Numbered from the stretch's first letter, positions 26,701-36,386 are shown. The stretch is DNA of 64,000 nucleotides from Paenibacillus donghaensis (GCF_002192415.1 NZ_CP021780.1:6448001-6512000); one strand, 5' to 3'. The notes: generated by a model from the sequence alone, not told the origin. Numbers and translations are program-made.

Positions 26701-27825
26701 TTACTTGGAGCCGCGCTGCGGATTAGCCTTCACACGCAAGCGGATAAAGAAATCAATCAGCGGCCGTTTGGTTTTGCTGATCACGCCGGTAATTTCTGCA
26801 CCGATCTGCAGGAAGAAGAGCATGACGCAAATCACTACAAACGTAACCCAGTTGGCTTCGTAAAGTGCAGCTGAAGATTGAATTACGGCCAGCACACCGA
26901 AAAATGCAGCTATGCCATAAATGATCAGCACCGTCTGGCGATGGCTAAAGCCAAGCTCGCGGAGGCAGTGGTGCAGATGGCCTTTGTCCGGAGCGAAAAT
27001 TGGTTTCTTCTGCAGCTTGCGCCGCACAATCGCGAAGAAAGTATCTGAAAGCGGAACCCCGATAATCAGGAGTGGAGTGATAAAGGAAACGACCGCAATC
27101 TGCTTAAAGCCAAGCAAGGCAAGCAGGGCCAGACAGAATCCAAGAAACAACGAACCCGTATCTCCCATAAAAATCTTAGCGGGATGAAAATTGAAGAACA
27201 GAAAACCGACTATGCTTCCAAGCAGCAGCAGACAGAGCAACGCAACCATTGTATTGCCCATCAGCAAAGCCATCACGGCAATGGTGGCAATGGCTATGCC
27301 CGACACCCCGGCGGCAAGCCCGTCCAGCCCGTCAATCAAATTCACGGCATTGGTAACCCCAACAATCCAGAAGATCGTCAGAGGTACAGATATCCATGTT
27401 TCCAGTGAAGAATACGTATTATTAAATGGAATATTTACGAAGTCCACAGTAATGCCAAAACCGAACACTACGATGCATGCTGCAGCTAGCTGACCCAGCA
27501 GCTTCACCTTGGCCGACAATTCGAACCGGTCATCCAGCGCACCAATGAGTACTATCAATCCGCCGCCACAGAGCAGCGCTTTGATAAAGTTAGCCTCCCG
27601 GGGAGTGAAATCATAAGGAATAATTGGCAATACGGCAAGCAGGCCTAACACAAACGCCAGAAAAATACCAAGTCCGCCAAGGCGGGGCATAATTCTCGTA
27701 TGCACTTTACGGGCATTCGGAACATCTGTTGCGCCTATTTTTATAGCGAATTTCTTCACAAAAGGCGTCAGCCCTAACGCTAGCCCCATGCAGACGATGA
27801 ATCCGGCGATGTATATCATTAACAT
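26701..27825 (-). CDS. tagO: Undecaprenyl-phosphate N-acetylglucosaminyl 1-phosphate transferase (TagO/WecA family)
   Basis: This 374-residue polytopic membrane enzyme transfers GlcNAc-1-P from UDP-GlcNAc to undecaprenyl phosphate, the first step of wall polymer synthesis. Catalytic motifs are GALDDRFELSAKVKLLGQL, NAVNLIDGLDGLAAG, NFHPAKIFMGDTGSL and the His-rich DKGHLHHCL loop. About eleven hydrophobic helices are visible. The start at 27825 (MLMIYIAGF) follows GGAGGTC with 9-base spacing; an in-frame extension to 27882 is rejected. It is the last gene of the pgcA-DUF5693-csaB-tagA-tagO run and is followed by a terminator. Confidence 0.93.
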   Translation of the reverse strand: MLMIYIAGFIVCMGLALGLTPFVKKFAIKIGATDVPNARKVHTRIMPRLGGLGIFLAFVLGLLAVLPIIPYDFTPREANFIKALLCGGGLIVLIGALDDRFELSAKVKLLGQLAAACIVVFGFGITVDFVNIPFNNTYSSLETWISVPLTIFWIVGVTNAVNLIDGLDGLAAGVSGIAIATIAVMALLMGNTMVALLCLLLLGSIVGFLFFNFHPAKIFMGDTGSLFLGFCLALLALLGFKQIAVVSFITPLLIIGVPLSDTFFAIVRRKLQKKPIFAPDKGHLHHCLRELGFSHRQTVLIIYGIAAFFGVLAVIQSSAALYEANWVTFVVICVMLFFLQIGAEITGVISKTKRPLIDFFIRLRVKANPQRGSK

Positions 27826-27937
27826 TTGATTCGCGACCTCCATTTCTCTACCGCATTGAATTATACGCTGTTGCAAAACCAAACTCCAATTCCGTTTTTG
27901 GGCTATTCATTTGATTTTTTCAGTAAAAAACCGCATT

Positions 27938-28696
27938 TCACTCAACTTTTGTTACTTTATCTTTCTCGCGCACCACTTTTAATACGAATTTCGGCAACGC
28001 AAGCATTCTTTTGTAACGTGTTGGTTCCTTCAGAAGACGGTATAACCACTCCATCCGTACTTTTTGAAAGGCTTTGGGTGCTCTGCGGGTCTTGCCGGAA
28101 ATCACATCAAAGCTTCCCCCGACTCCCATCATAACGGGAATATTTAATCTGGACTTGTATTTGGCTATCCAAGGCTCCTGGCTGTCTGCACCCCGGGCGA
28201 CGAATAGGAGGTCAGGAGCGGTTTCCTTAATTCCGTCGATAACCTCCTCGTCTGAATCCGGTCCAAAAAATCCGTCACGATATCCGGCGATCACGATCCC
28301 CGGATATTGCATTTGTAATCTGGCGGAGGTCTCCTGAATCACCTCGGGTGTAGATCCCAGGAGATATACTTTCCAATGATAGCTTTCTCCCACCCGCAGC
28401 AATTCATGTAACAGGTCAAATCCAGCAACCCGCTCCGTGACAGGCTCTTTGCAATATTCAGCTGCCCATACAACTCCTGTTCCGTCGGGAACAACCAACT
28501 CCGCCGATTTCATAATGTCCATGTAGGATGGATTATCCAGCGCCGCCATAATCATGATGGGATTTGCAGTAATGACTTGATGAGGCATACGATTCTCTAC
28601 CGCATCCGTAAGATAGGCTACGGTTGCAGCCATATCGATTTTGGATACCCGAACACCAAAGATAGGTACATTGGGGATTACACTTTCTGCTTTCAC
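27938..28696 (-). CDS. tagA: WecG/TagA/CpsF family glycosyltransferase (N-acetylmannosaminyltransferase)
   Basis: This roughly 252-residue GT26 enzyme probably adds ManNAc to undecaprenyl-PP-GlcNAc, the second linkage step. Family motifs are VITANPIMIM, VVPDGTGVVWAA, ERVAGFDLL, GVGGSFDVISGKTRRAP and the C-terminal EWLYRLLKEPTRYKRM. A GTG at 28705 overlaps the csaB stop, but the AAGGGTGA ribosome-binding site spans it, so the GTG at 28696 (MKAESVIPN) is the better start. WecB, encoded at 50376, can supply UDP-ManNAc. Placement between csaB and tagO points to the SLH-binding secondary cell-wall polymer. Confidence 0.9.
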   Translation of the reverse strand: MKAESVIPNVPIFGVRVSKIDMAATVAYLTDAVENRMPHQVITANPIMIMAALDNPSYMDIMKSAELVVPDGTGVVWAAEYCKEPVTERVAGFDLLHELLRVGESYHWKVYLLGSTPEVIQETSARLQMQYPGIVIAGYRDGFFGPDSDEEVIDGIKETAPDLLFVARGADSQEPWIAKYKSRLNIPVMMGVGGSFDVISGKTRRAPKAFQKVRMEWLYRLLKEPTRYKRMLALPKFVLKVVREKDKVTKVE

Positions 28697-28701
28697 TTGA
28701 A

Positions 28702-29853
28702 TCACCCTTCATGGTGGAAATAATCTACAATTCGTTTAGCTGGCGCCTCTGCTTCCTGAATGAGCGCAGCAATCAACGGCTCCCGTGCAGCTCTCCAGGC
28801 TGTTTGCGAGGCCAACAGCTGCAGCACTTCCCCAGCAACCGCCTCACCCGTCAGATCAGCAGTTCGTCCGATTGGTGCGGCGTCTATCCTGTTCAGGAAA
28901 TGATCGATCTTCGGATCATAAGAAACACCGACCATCGGCACCCGTCTGCCGGCTGCATAGATCAGACTATGCAGCCGCATACCGATCAGCAGATCACATT
29001 GTCCTACCTCACGCAGCATCTGTTGAGGATGCAGCGCGTCCTCGCACAGACTGACCGAACCGCCATGCTGCGTAATGCCAACAGTCAGCTTGTCCATTAT
29101 ATAACGCGAAGCTTGATTATCTGAAGAATGATGGAAAGGCAGGAACCGCAGATGGAACGGCTGCTCCGCAGAAGCCAGCAACAGTCCTTCAGTAAGAGCA
29201 TCAAGCTCCCGCCGGTCCTGCTCCCAGAACCGGACTGATATTCCGACCAGCGGAAGTGTGTGTTCATTAACCGGACGGTGAGGAAGCCCCGCTGCTTCGC
29301 TGAACTGCTGTTCATCAGGCAACGTCAGACCCATTACAGGATCAGGCACAACATCAATACTACCTGTCTGCAGCCCCATGGAACCAAGCAACTGACGTGA
29401 TTGCTCATCGCGCACAGAAACATAGCTGCACTTGCGAAAGACCCCTTTGATCATAGGGTGGAACCACTTGCGGTTAACGGGGCCGATGCCTTGGGCATAA
29501 ATAAAAGTTGGCTTGCCCATCCACTGCGCAAGCTTAAGAACCCCAAGATAATACGGAATGCTTTTGGTGCCTGTTACATCCTGCAGCAGACTGCCGCCTC
29601 CGCTGATCACCCCTGAGCTCTCGGAGATCGCCCGGCGAACCTCGCCAAGCCTCATCCGGTGAACAGACCTCACACCGTAAGTGGTGCTAGTCCATTCAGG
29701 ATCAATCGAGAGAACTACCGGCTCTATATGGATTCCGCCAGCTTCAGCATGCTTCTGCAGAGCGATCAGGATCGATTGCAGCACAGCCTCATCCCCGCTG
29801 TTACGGAAGCCGTAATACCCTGAGATTACTATTTGTGTAGAAGCGGCACCCAT
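28702..29853 (-). CDS. csaB: Polysaccharide pyruvyl transferase CsaB
   Basis: This roughly 383-residue enzyme adds pyruvate ketals to ManNAc residues of the secondary cell-wall polymer, creating the ligand for SLH domains. Conserved stretches include SGYYGFRNSGDEAVLQSI, ISGGGSLLQDVTGTKSIPYYL, YAQGIGPV, VRDEQSRQLLG and DLLIGMRLHSLIYAA. The ATG at 29853 follows AGGTG at 8 bases; a GTG at 29865 is rejected. Its start lies inside the end of the DUF5693 gene (25-base overlap) and its stop overlaps the tagA region, a sign of tight co-translation. Confidence 0.92.
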   Translation of the reverse strand: MGAASTQIVISGYYGFRNSGDEAVLQSILIALQKHAEAGGIHIEPVVLSIDPEWTSTTYGVRSVHRMRLGEVRRAISESSGVISGGGSLLQDVTGTKSIPYYLGVLKLAQWMGKPTFIYAQGIGPVNRKWFHPMIKGVFRKCSYVSVRDEQSRQLLGSMGLQTGSIDVVPDPVMGLTLPDEQQFSEAAGLPHRPVNEHTLPLVGISVRFWEQDRRELDALTEGLLLASAEQPFHLRFLPFHHSSDNQASRYIMDKLTVGITQHGGSVSLCEDALHPQQMLREVGQCDLLIGMRLHSLIYAAGRRVPMVGVSYDPKIDHFLNRIDAAPIGRTADLTGEAVAGEVLQLLASQTAWRAAREPLIAALIQEAEAPAKRIVDYFHHEG

Positions 29854-31883
29854 CGTTTCCAACACCTTTCAGCAATCTGCCATACGATAACCGCTATAAT
29901 ACCGATAACTAGACCAAGTCCCAGGCCAAGCAGCCCACGGATCAGCGAAATGATCACCGGTGAATGGATATGGGCAAAGGTATCGACCATCGAGAGCTGG
30001 GCAATAACTGCGATAATGAAGATAAAGGCGGCACTGCGGTATCTATAGGCAAGAAAAGCGCCAAGGATAAACATCGGATGTCCCAGCATAAATTCTTTGT
30101 TGCGTGGCCGTACGCCTACCGTATTCTCCAGGAAGGTTCGCAGGAACATTTCCAGCGGACCTGCGGTGCCGCTGTTTCCGGTACGCTCCAGATAATATTT
30201 GCCGACGACCAATACAATCCCGGCTGCAACGACCCAGGCCAGGATAATGGGTCTGCGCAACAGCATTGTAACCTTCTCCAGCAAACCTGCTCTCTTGAAA
30301 GCAATATCCCCACGGTATAGAAGCACATACAAGGCGATAAGTGCGATCGGTGCCAGATGGAGCAGACTTACACCCCGGAACTGGTTCAGGACCAGGCTAT
30401 AGGTAACATTGTTGAGCAATGCAATCATAAACGGTACAGCACTTAAGGAGATGAGTGCAGTCTTCACATACAGCACCAGGCTGTGCGCCAGCCGCCGCTG
30501 CGGACTCATAACCGCATAAGTTAGCGCATTGGCACGCAGGGGTGGTCCCATCTCATTAATTTTGCGAATGGCCAGAATTACCGCGACCGTTGGCGCACTG
30601 ATCGACACGGCAAGTGCCAAGGCCTGCTCAAACAGCTCCGGCTTCAGCACCATTAATCCCGCACTTCCAAGCAATCCGAGGCCAAAGGCAAGCAGCGTCA
30701 GCCAAGGAATAAAATAGGAAATCATCAGGGCGACCATTGCAACCGCACCAATAACAGCTACTAATTTGAAATAACGCTGATAAGCGGAATCCGTAACCTC
30801 AAAAGCAGTGGCTTGTCCGAGCGTAAAACCATTGTCACGGATCTGCTCGACAGCTCCCCCAGGCTCGCTCAGGCTTGTAATGAGGTTATCCAGCGTATCT
30901 GTAATCTGGGCTTTGGAGGTATCCCTCAGCGGAATGGTATTCAGGTATAGCATCCGGATATTGCGGTCCTTGGTAGCCAGGGCAAAGCGGTCGGAGATCT
31001 TCTTGGGATCAAGCCCGGAATCACTTTCGCTAAGCGAATACAACCGGGTAACGTTATAATCCAGCCCGTATGCCAGCTTATTGAACCCTTTTTGCTGTTT
31101 TTTGATATTCTCAATCGCAGCAATGCCGATGCCATGCTCCTTGAGCAGCTCTGTGAAGTCATCCAGACTCTTCAGTTCCTCATTATCATTAAAGCCTTTG
31201 ACAGACTCCCCTTCAAAAAGAATCCGTTTGACGCCCAGCTCCTCGTAGCTTGCGAGCAGTTTGGTCATCGCTTCCTGATTGTATGGCAGGGAATCCACCA
31301 GACGCGGAACGATGCTAAAACCCTTATCATGCAGCATCTTCATTGTAATCGGATCAGGCTGCATCGGCTTCAAGGTGGCATCCTCCAGAGGGGTGCGAAT
31401 GATAATTCCCTGCTGTCCCCGGAAGCTCCACGATTCTGTCTCAATTCCAAGATTGCTGAAGCTTTCTTGAATAACCGGGGCTATAGCCTCGTAATTAGCC
31501 TCACTGGTAAAAACCACATACGTATAATTCTCATTCTCGGGAATGACCGTATTGGTCTGATTGGCGATGTCAGACGCACCCCAGAACATTAGGCGGCGCG
31601 CCTTGCGGAAATCCTCAAGGTTATTCTCATAAATCGCCATGCTCCCTACGCCGGCTTCCTTCAAACGATCCAACTGCTGGGATAGATAATCCTGCGGATT
31701 CGCACGGTAACTGGCTACATCCACCAGATCGCGGTAATCAAATACGAATTCAACCGTTTTGGATGTTTTCTCCGTCTGTAAGCGATCATAGACGACCGGG
31801 AGGGCGGCAATAATGCCGACCACCACGATCATCCAGAGCCATTTGCGCGATGAAATATTCCAACGCTGCCATTTCTGCTGCAC
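29829..31883 (-). CDS. DUF5693 family integral membrane protein
   Basis: This 684-residue protein starts at GTG 31883 after AGGAGG. One N-terminal transmembrane helix (about 15-31) precedes an extracytoplasmic domain of about 340 residues (VEFVFDYRDLVDVASYRAN...). The latter resembles a beta/alpha barrel with repeated 'VPRLVDS' and 'ILFEGESVKGF' strands. About nine transmembrane helices follow (about 375-670). The family (DUF5693) accompanies csaB in many SLH-bearing Bacillota. The overlap with csaB suggests a role in polymer synthesis, pyruvylation or export; the activity is unknown. Confidence 0.8.
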   Translation of the reverse strand: MQQKWQRWNISSRKWLWMIVVVGIIAALPVVYDRLQTEKTSKTVEFVFDYRDLVDVASYRANPQDYLSQQLDRLKEAGVGSMAIYENNLEDFRKARRLMFWGASDIANQTNTVIPENENYTYVVFTSEANYEAIAPVIQESFSNLGIETESWSFRGQQGIIIRTPLEDATLKPMQPDPITMKMLHDKGFSIVPRLVDSLPYNQEAMTKLLASYEELGVKRILFEGESVKGFNDNEELKSLDDFTELLKEHGIGIAAIENIKKQQKGFNKLAYGLDYNVTRLYSLSESDSGLDPKKISDRFALATKDRNIRMLYLNTIPLRDTSKAQITDTLDNLITSLSEPGGAVEQIRDNGFTLGQATAFEVTDSAYQRYFKLVAVIGAVAMVALMISYFIPWLTLLAFGLGLLGSAGLMVLKPELFEQALALAVSISAPTVAVILAIRKINEMGPPLRANALTYAVMSPQRRLAHSLVLYVKTALISLSAVPFMIALLNNVTYSLVLNQFRGVSLLHLAPIALIALYVLLYRGDIAFKRAGLLEKVTMLLRRPIILAWVVAAGIVLVVGKYYLERTGNSGTAGPLEMFLRTFLENTVGVRPRNKEFMLGHPMFILGAFLAYRYRSAAFIFIIAVIAQLSMVDTFAHIHSPVIISLIRGLLGLGLGLVIGIIAVIVWQIAERCWKRWVPLLHK

Positions 31884-31937
31884 TTAATAGTACCTCCTCT
31901 TTCACTTCAAAAGCCGTTCCCGCTTCAATTTCTTCTA

Positions 31938-33656
31938 TTATTCCCCGTCAACACGGGCCATAACCTGCTTCGAAAGCGCGGCGACCTTGTCCTTGGCATT
32001 CTGCAGGGACTCACCTACTACGGCAAAATACACCTTGATTTTGGGCTCTGTGCCCGAAGGACGCAGGCAGAACCAGGAGCCGTCAGCCAGCAAATACTTC
32101 AACACATTTTCTTTGGGCAAGCCATTTAGTCCAAGCGCATAGTCCTGGATCTCGCTTACTGCCAAACCGGCAATTTTCTGCGGCGGATTGCTGCGCCATT
32201 CGTTCATGATTCCCTGAATTTGAGCAACTCCGTCCTTGCCCTTTAGCGTGCGGGATTCCAGGCTCTCCAGGAAATATCCAAACTGCTCGTACAAGCCCTG
32301 TAGCACATCATATAGGGTTTTGCCTTGTGCTTTATAATAAGCGCCTGCTTCGGCAATCAGCATGGCGGCCAGCACAGCATCTTTGTCACGGGCATAATTG
32401 CCGGCCAGATAGCCGTAGCTCTCCTCATAGCCGAACAGGTACGTATAGTCTCCGGATTGTTCGAATTGGGTCATTTTCTCGCCAATATATTTGAAGCCAG
32501 TGAGCGTATTGAACACCGTCGCACCATAATGCGATGCTACTGCGGCACCCATTTCGCTGGTTACGATCGTCTTCACAACCGCGCCGTTGCTTGGCAGCTT
32601 GCCTTGTTCCTGCAGGCGGCTCAAATAATAATGGATCATCAGCGCGCCGGATTGATTGCCGGAGAGTACAACGAATTTGCCTTCGTTATCACGAACCACA
32701 GCACCCATCCGGTCAGCATCAGGATCTGTGCCGATCAGCAGGTCGGCATTCAGCTCCTCACCAAGCTTCATAGCCAGCGTGAAGGCCTCACGCTCCTCTG
32801 GGTTGGGCGATTTCACTGTGGAGAATTCAGAATCCGGCTGCTCTTGCTCAGGCACAACATGAACCGCTGTGAACCCGATCTTGGAAAGCACCTGGCGAAC
32901 CGGAAGATTCCCGGTGCCATGCAGTGGAGTGTAGACGATTCTGAAATCACGGCCGAGACTGGCAGCAATCTCTTCACTAGCCAAGCTGACTGCAGCCACA
33001 GTATCTGTAAATGCTTCATCAGCTGCGTCGTCCAACCAGTGCAGCAAGCCCTGGCTCTCTGCTTCTTCCTGCGACAGACGTTTCACACCGTCAAACGGGT
33101 CCACCTCTAATATGTAGGAAATGACCTCCTCCGCTTCATGCGGCACAAGCTGGCCCCCATCCGAGTTATATACCTTGTAGCCGTTGTATTCAGGCGGGTT
33201 ATGGCTGGCGGTAATCACAATGCCCCCAGTGGCCTTAAGATGACGTACGCTGAAGGACAGCTGCGGAGTGGAACGCAGCGAACGGAACAGATAGGTCTCA
33301 ATCCCGTTGGCGGCCAGCACCAGTGCAGCCTCGAGCGTGAATTCAGGAGAGAAACGCCGCGAATCATGGGCGATGACCACGGAAGGTCTGCCTTCTGATA
33401 CAGGCTGCTCCAGAATGAAGTTAGCGAAGCCTTGCGTCGCTCTGCCTACTGTATATTTGTTCATCCGGTTGCTGCCTGCTCCAATAATTCCGCGCAGTCC
33501 GCCTGTGCCAAATTCCAGATCTCTATAGAAACGTTCCTCCAGTTCCTTCGGCTGATCCTTCAGAGCGTTCAGCTCAGCTTTGGTTTCAGTATCCACAGCA
33601 GGGTTCTCCAGCCATCTTGTTAAGGTCTCAGCGGCTTTTGGGCTTAATTCAGTCAT
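31938..33656 (-). CDS. pgcA: Alpha-phosphoglucomutase / phosphomannomutase family
   Basis: This 572-residue enzyme interconverts glucose-6-P and glucose-1-P, feeding UDP-sugars for wall polymers. The phosphoserine loop is ITASHNPPEYNGYKVY, the metal loop GTDPDADRMG, the sugar loop GYEESYGYL and the phosphate-binding loop RPSGTEPKIKVY. FGTGGLRG near the N-terminus is also typical. The ATG at 33656 follows GGGGAG; an in-frame codon 21 bases earlier is rejected. It is 54 bp upstream of the DUF5693 gene with no terminator between, so it may head the wall-polymer operon. Confidence 0.93.
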   Translation of the reverse strand: MTELSPKAAETLTRWLENPAVDTETKAELNALKDQPKELEERFYRDLEFGTGGLRGIIGAGSNRMNKYTVGRATQGFANFILEQPVSEGRPSVVIAHDSRRFSPEFTLEAALVLAANGIETYLFRSLRSTPQLSFSVRHLKATGGIVITASHNPPEYNGYKVYNSDGGQLVPHEAEEVISYILEVDPFDGVKRLSQEEAESQGLLHWLDDAADEAFTDTVAAVSLASEEIAASLGRDFRIVYTPLHGTGNLPVRQVLSKIGFTAVHVVPEQEQPDSEFSTVKSPNPEEREAFTLAMKLGEELNADLLIGTDPDADRMGAVVRDNEGKFVVLSGNQSGALMIHYYLSRLQEQGKLPSNGAVVKTIVTSEMGAAVASHYGATVFNTLTGFKYIGEKMTQFEQSGDYTYLFGYEESYGYLAGNYARDKDAVLAAMLIAEAGAYYKAQGKTLYDVLQGLYEQFGYFLESLESRTLKGKDGVAQIQGIMNEWRSNPPQKIAGLAVSEIQDYALGLNGLPKENVLKYLLADGSWFCLRPSGTEPKIKVYFAVVGESLQNAKDKVAALSKQVMARVDGE

Positions 33657-33698
33657 AACAAATCTCCCCTTCTCCAAATATGTTATAGAAACAGTGCG

Positions 33699-34121
33699 CT
33701 AGCTAAGTGCAAACATAATTTCTCCGGAAGCAACCACCTTGCCATCCACCTTGGCCGAAGCCTGACCCTTGCCGATGCTGCCCTTGAGACGGGTGATCTC
33801 TACTTCGAGCGTGAGCGTATCTCCGGGAACGACCTGCCCCCGGAAACGGAAGCCATCCAGTCCAGCCAGGAATCCGATCTTGCCCTTGTTGGCCTCTAGT
33901 CCAAGAATGGCAACCGCGCCCACCTGAGCCAGCGCCTCTGTGATCAACACGCCAGGCATAACGGGATAACCGGGGAAATGTCCGGTGAAAAAGGGTTCGT
34001 TAATCGTTACATTTTTGATGCCCACAGCCCGTTTGCCCATTTCGATCTCGGTAATTCTGTCAACCAGCAGAAATGGGGGCCGATGGGGTATGATTTCTTG
34101 AATTTGTTTAATATCCAGCAT
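33699..34121 (-). CDS. fabZ: 3-hydroxyacyl-[acyl-carrier-protein] dehydratase FabZ
   Basis: This 140-residue hotdog-fold enzyme dehydrates 3-hydroxyacyl-ACP in fatty-acid synthesis. The signature [13 protein letters not shown], the catalytic His48 in [19 protein letters not shown] and Glu62 in [10 protein letters not shown] are all present. The length is normal. AAAGGAG precedes the ATG. It is 42 bp upstream of pgcA with no terminator. In Bacillus the gene also lies near mbl, flhO and flhP. Confidence 0.95.
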   Translation of the reverse strand: MLDIKQIQEIIPHRPPFLLVDRITEIEMGKRAVGIKNVTINEPFFTGHFPGYPVMPGVLITEALAQVGAVAILGLEANKGKIGFLAGLDGFRFRGQVVPGDTLTLEVEITRLKGSIGKGQASAKVDGKVVASGEIMFALS

Positions 34122-34360
34122 GATGATGTAACTCCTTTCGGATCGAACCGGTGCTTAATGACCGGCTGCCAAGGTATGGATTGGTTTTATTCTTTACCGC
34201 CTGCATAAATTTAGGCAGGTTCGGCAAAAACTATAATTATCCTTCACCACTGCAGAAGTGGAGGTTGAGATAAGGGGCTTTCTCCACCGCACGCGGCAGC
34301 ATGGCGGGGAGGGCCCTTTTTGCTGCCCTAAGCCCCCCATCATTATACATTTTTCAGTAT
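34122..34360. other. Gene-free interval upstream of fabZ
   Basis: No supported gene. It contains an inverted repeat CCTGCATAAATTTAGGCAGG (34200-34219) and, on the minus strand, a TATAAT (about 34341-34346) suited to a fabZ promoter, although no clear -35 is present. Several nonsense frames cross it. Confidence 0.4.
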
Positions 34361-34394
34361 AAAAAAGAAAACTCCCCTGCACAACAAGGGAGTT
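34361..34394 (-). terminator. Rho-independent terminator of the mbl-flhO-flhP-epuA run
   Basis: Minus strand AAACTCCCTTG pairs with CAGGGGAGTTT (one mismatch) and is followed by TCTTTTTT, 15 bases past the epuA stop. Confidence 0.85.
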
Positions 34395-34409
34395 TATAAA
34401 ACAAGCTAT

Positions 34410-34637
34410 TCAGGGAGCAAACACCAGATCGTAAACATGTTTCCATGTGCTCCACTGCAGAACATCACTAAATTCTCTTTTGCCTACGATGACATAACCG
34501 GCGACCAGGCCGCCTCCCAGCGCCGCCACAAGCAGCAAGGGGATCAGGAACCACTGGGTTATGCTCCACTTCGAAATCCCACGCTTTCGCTCCTGCTTCT
34601 GCGTGTCATCAGGCTTAGACTTCTCCTGAGTACTCAT
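34410..34637 (-). CDS. Small membrane protein, EpuA family (often labelled DNA-directed RNA polymerase subunit beta)
   Basis: This 75-residue protein has a charged N-terminus (about 1-26), a single transmembrane helix (FLIPLLLVAALGGGLVAGYV) and the C-terminal signature DVLQWSTWKHVYDLVFAP. That layout is the EpuA family (PF11772), which databases often mislabel as an RNA polymerase subunit. It follows flhP by 8 bases and is clearly co-transcribed. Its function is unknown. Confidence 0.8.
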   Translation of the reverse strand: MSTQEKSKPDDTQKQERKRGISKWSITQWFLIPLLLVAALGGGLVAGYVIVGKREFSDVLQWSTWKHVYDLVFAP

Positions 34638-34645
34638 TCCTTCAC

Positions 34646-35458
34646 CTACCCGCGCAAGTTATTGGCCAGACCAAGCATCTGGTCGCTGGAGGACAACGCC
34701 CGGGACATCAGCTGGTACGTGCGCTGAATCTTCATCATCTCGGTTGTCTGCTCGGCCAAATCCACATTGGACTTCTCCAGATAGCCGGAGCTGACGCCCA
34801 CTTCCGTGGATGCTTTGGTTGTAAACGCCTGCTGGTCTGTAACTCCGTCTGCCAGTATATAATAGTTGCCGTCTGCTGCCTGCAGTGCGTTCTGACTGCT
34901 CGGCTCCACGATCATGATTCGTCCTGCAACCTGCGGCTTGTCGCTATCGTTGACCTTCGTCAGCACCTGCCCTGACTCGTCGATAGCGGCACTAACGCCG
35001 ATAGGCACTGTCATGGGCCGGCCCTGAGTGTTAAGTACAGGATTGCTTTGACCGTCTACAAGCACCATCCGCTTCGGATCCGCAGAGTCAGGGATAAAGT
35101 TGAAATTGCCCTGGCGTGTATACGCCATAGTATCCCCCACCTGCACCCCAAACAATCCATTGCCCCGCAGCGCCAGATCGGTTGGCTTGCCGGTTTCCTG
35201 CAACGGTCCTTCTTCCCAATTGCTAGTAATGGAAGGAACAAGTACACCGAAGCCAATGTTGAAGCCCAGAGGCATACTGCGGCCCGGCTGGTCATAATCC
35301 TTGGACTGCTGCTGCACACGTGTCAGCACATCTTCGAAGGAGCCTTCCTTGCTCTTGTAGCCGTTAGTATCAATATTCGCAACGTTGTCAGCGATAATAT
35401 CAAGCCGCTGCTGGAGGCTGGACATGGAGACGACTGCTGCAATGGTCGAGTTGTTCAA
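34646..35458 (-). CDS. flhP: Flagellar hook-basal body protein FlhP (FlgG-like)
   Basis: This 270-residue rod protein starts at a TTG after AGGAGG. The N-terminal rod motif (SMSSLQQRLDIIADNVANIDTNGYK) and the C-terminal FlgBB domain (GYLEKSNVDLAEQTTEMMKIQRTYQLMSRALSSSD) are complete. ALRGNGLFGVQ is the typical central motif. It forms the distal flagellar rod with FlhO, encoded directly upstream, as in the Bacillus mbl-flhO-flhP cluster. Confidence 0.93.
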   Translation of the reverse strand: MNNSTIAAVVSMSSLQQRLDIIADNVANIDTNGYKSKEGSFEDVLTRVQQQSKDYDQPGRSMPLGFNIGFGVLVPSITSNWEEGPLQETGKPTDLALRGNGLFGVQVGDTMAYTRQGNFNFIPDSADPKRMVLVDGQSNPVLNTQGRPMTVPIGVSAAIDESGQVLTKVNDSDKPQVAGRIMIVEPSSQNALQAADGNYYILADGVTDQQAFTTKASTEVGVSSGYLEKSNVDLAEQTTEMMKIQRTYQLMSRALSSSDQMLGLANNLRG

Positions 35459-35510
35459 GAATCATACCTCCTGAATGCTTGATGAGTAAAGTGCGGTTCA
35501 CGATTTAAGC

Positions 35511-36386
35511 CTATACTCTGCCGATTTCGGTGACGGCCTTCTGCAGGGTGCTGTCATAGAACTGAATCACCTTCTGGTTAGCCTCGTAAGCGCGGTAGGC
35601 CGCATTCATATCCACAGTTACCTGTGCGGCATCCACATTGGAATTCTCGAGATAGCCTTGGCGCACCTGCATATTGTCAGCTGCTTCGGCATATCGCACC
35701 TCTGCTACCTCCGGCTCCTCGGCATGGAACACACCGTTTCCGTCTCGAACCAGCTGCTGCGGCCGCGTAACAATACTGATCCCCAGCTTAGGGCCGGCAG
35801 CAAGACCTGTAGCCGGGTCAATCAGATTACCCTGCCCATCCACCTTAAGGTTATCCAGAGAGCCTGTGAGCACCATAGGATTGCCTGTGGCATCGAGCAC
35901 TCTGAAGCCTCCAGCGCTGAGAACGTCGCCTGCCGTATTTACCGTAAAGCTTCCGTTGCGTGTATATAAATTATTGCCTTCATTATCCTGAACCGTAAAG
36001 AACGCCTGCGGCCGGTAGATGACCTCACCGTCAGGATTAATATATTTGCCTGATCCGTCGAATTGAATGTTCTCACCTGTTGCGGGATCCGCCACCTGCA
36101 GGTCACTTGAAATTGCAAAATCAGCCGGTTTGCCGCTCTCGAGCAGGTCACCCTGTACATATTGCGAGATCGACTGCTCGGCAAACACGCCTGTATTCAG
36201 ACGGCCAATCTTCTCGCTTGTCCCGTGGCTTATAGCAGAAATCAGCACATCGGGAAAAGCATGGCTGACACTGTCGACCTGCTTGTACCCGGTTGTATTC
36301 AGATTGGCGATGTTCTGCGTAGCTGTGTCATGCCTGCGCTGCTGTGTTACCATTCCGGCAGCCGCCGTATATAAACCTCTAATCAT
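35511..36386 (-). CDS. flhO: Flagellar hook-basal body protein FlhO (FlgG-like)
   Basis: This 291-residue paralogue of FlhP has N-terminal MIRGLYTAAAGMVTQQRRHD...NIANLNTTGYK, the middle motif AFFTVQDNEGNNLYTRNGSFTVN and C-terminal GYLENSNVDAAQVTVDMNAA. It polymerises in the flagellar rod. It lies 52 bp upstream of flhP and 53 bp downstream of mbl in the same direction. AAGGGGA precedes the ATG. Confidence 0.93.
   Translation of the reverse strand: MIRGLYTAAAGMVTQQRRHDTATQNIANLNTTGYKQVDSVSHAFPDVLISAISHGTSEKIGRLNTGVFAEQSISQYVQGDLLESGKPADFAISSDLQVADPATGENIQFDGSGKYINPDGEVIYRPQAFFTVQDNEGNNLYTRNGSFTVNTAGDVLSAGGFRVLDATGNPMVLTGSLDNLKVDGQGNLIDPATGLAAGPKLGISIVTRPQQLVRDGNGVFHAEEPEVAEVRYAEAADNMQVRQGYLENSNVDAAQVTVDMNAAYRAYEANQKVIQFYDSTLQKAVTEIGRV

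Noticed and set aside
34194..34382. 62-codon minus-strand frame between fabZ and epuA
   Set aside because: It includes a terminator stem, has no ribosome-binding site and resembles no protein.
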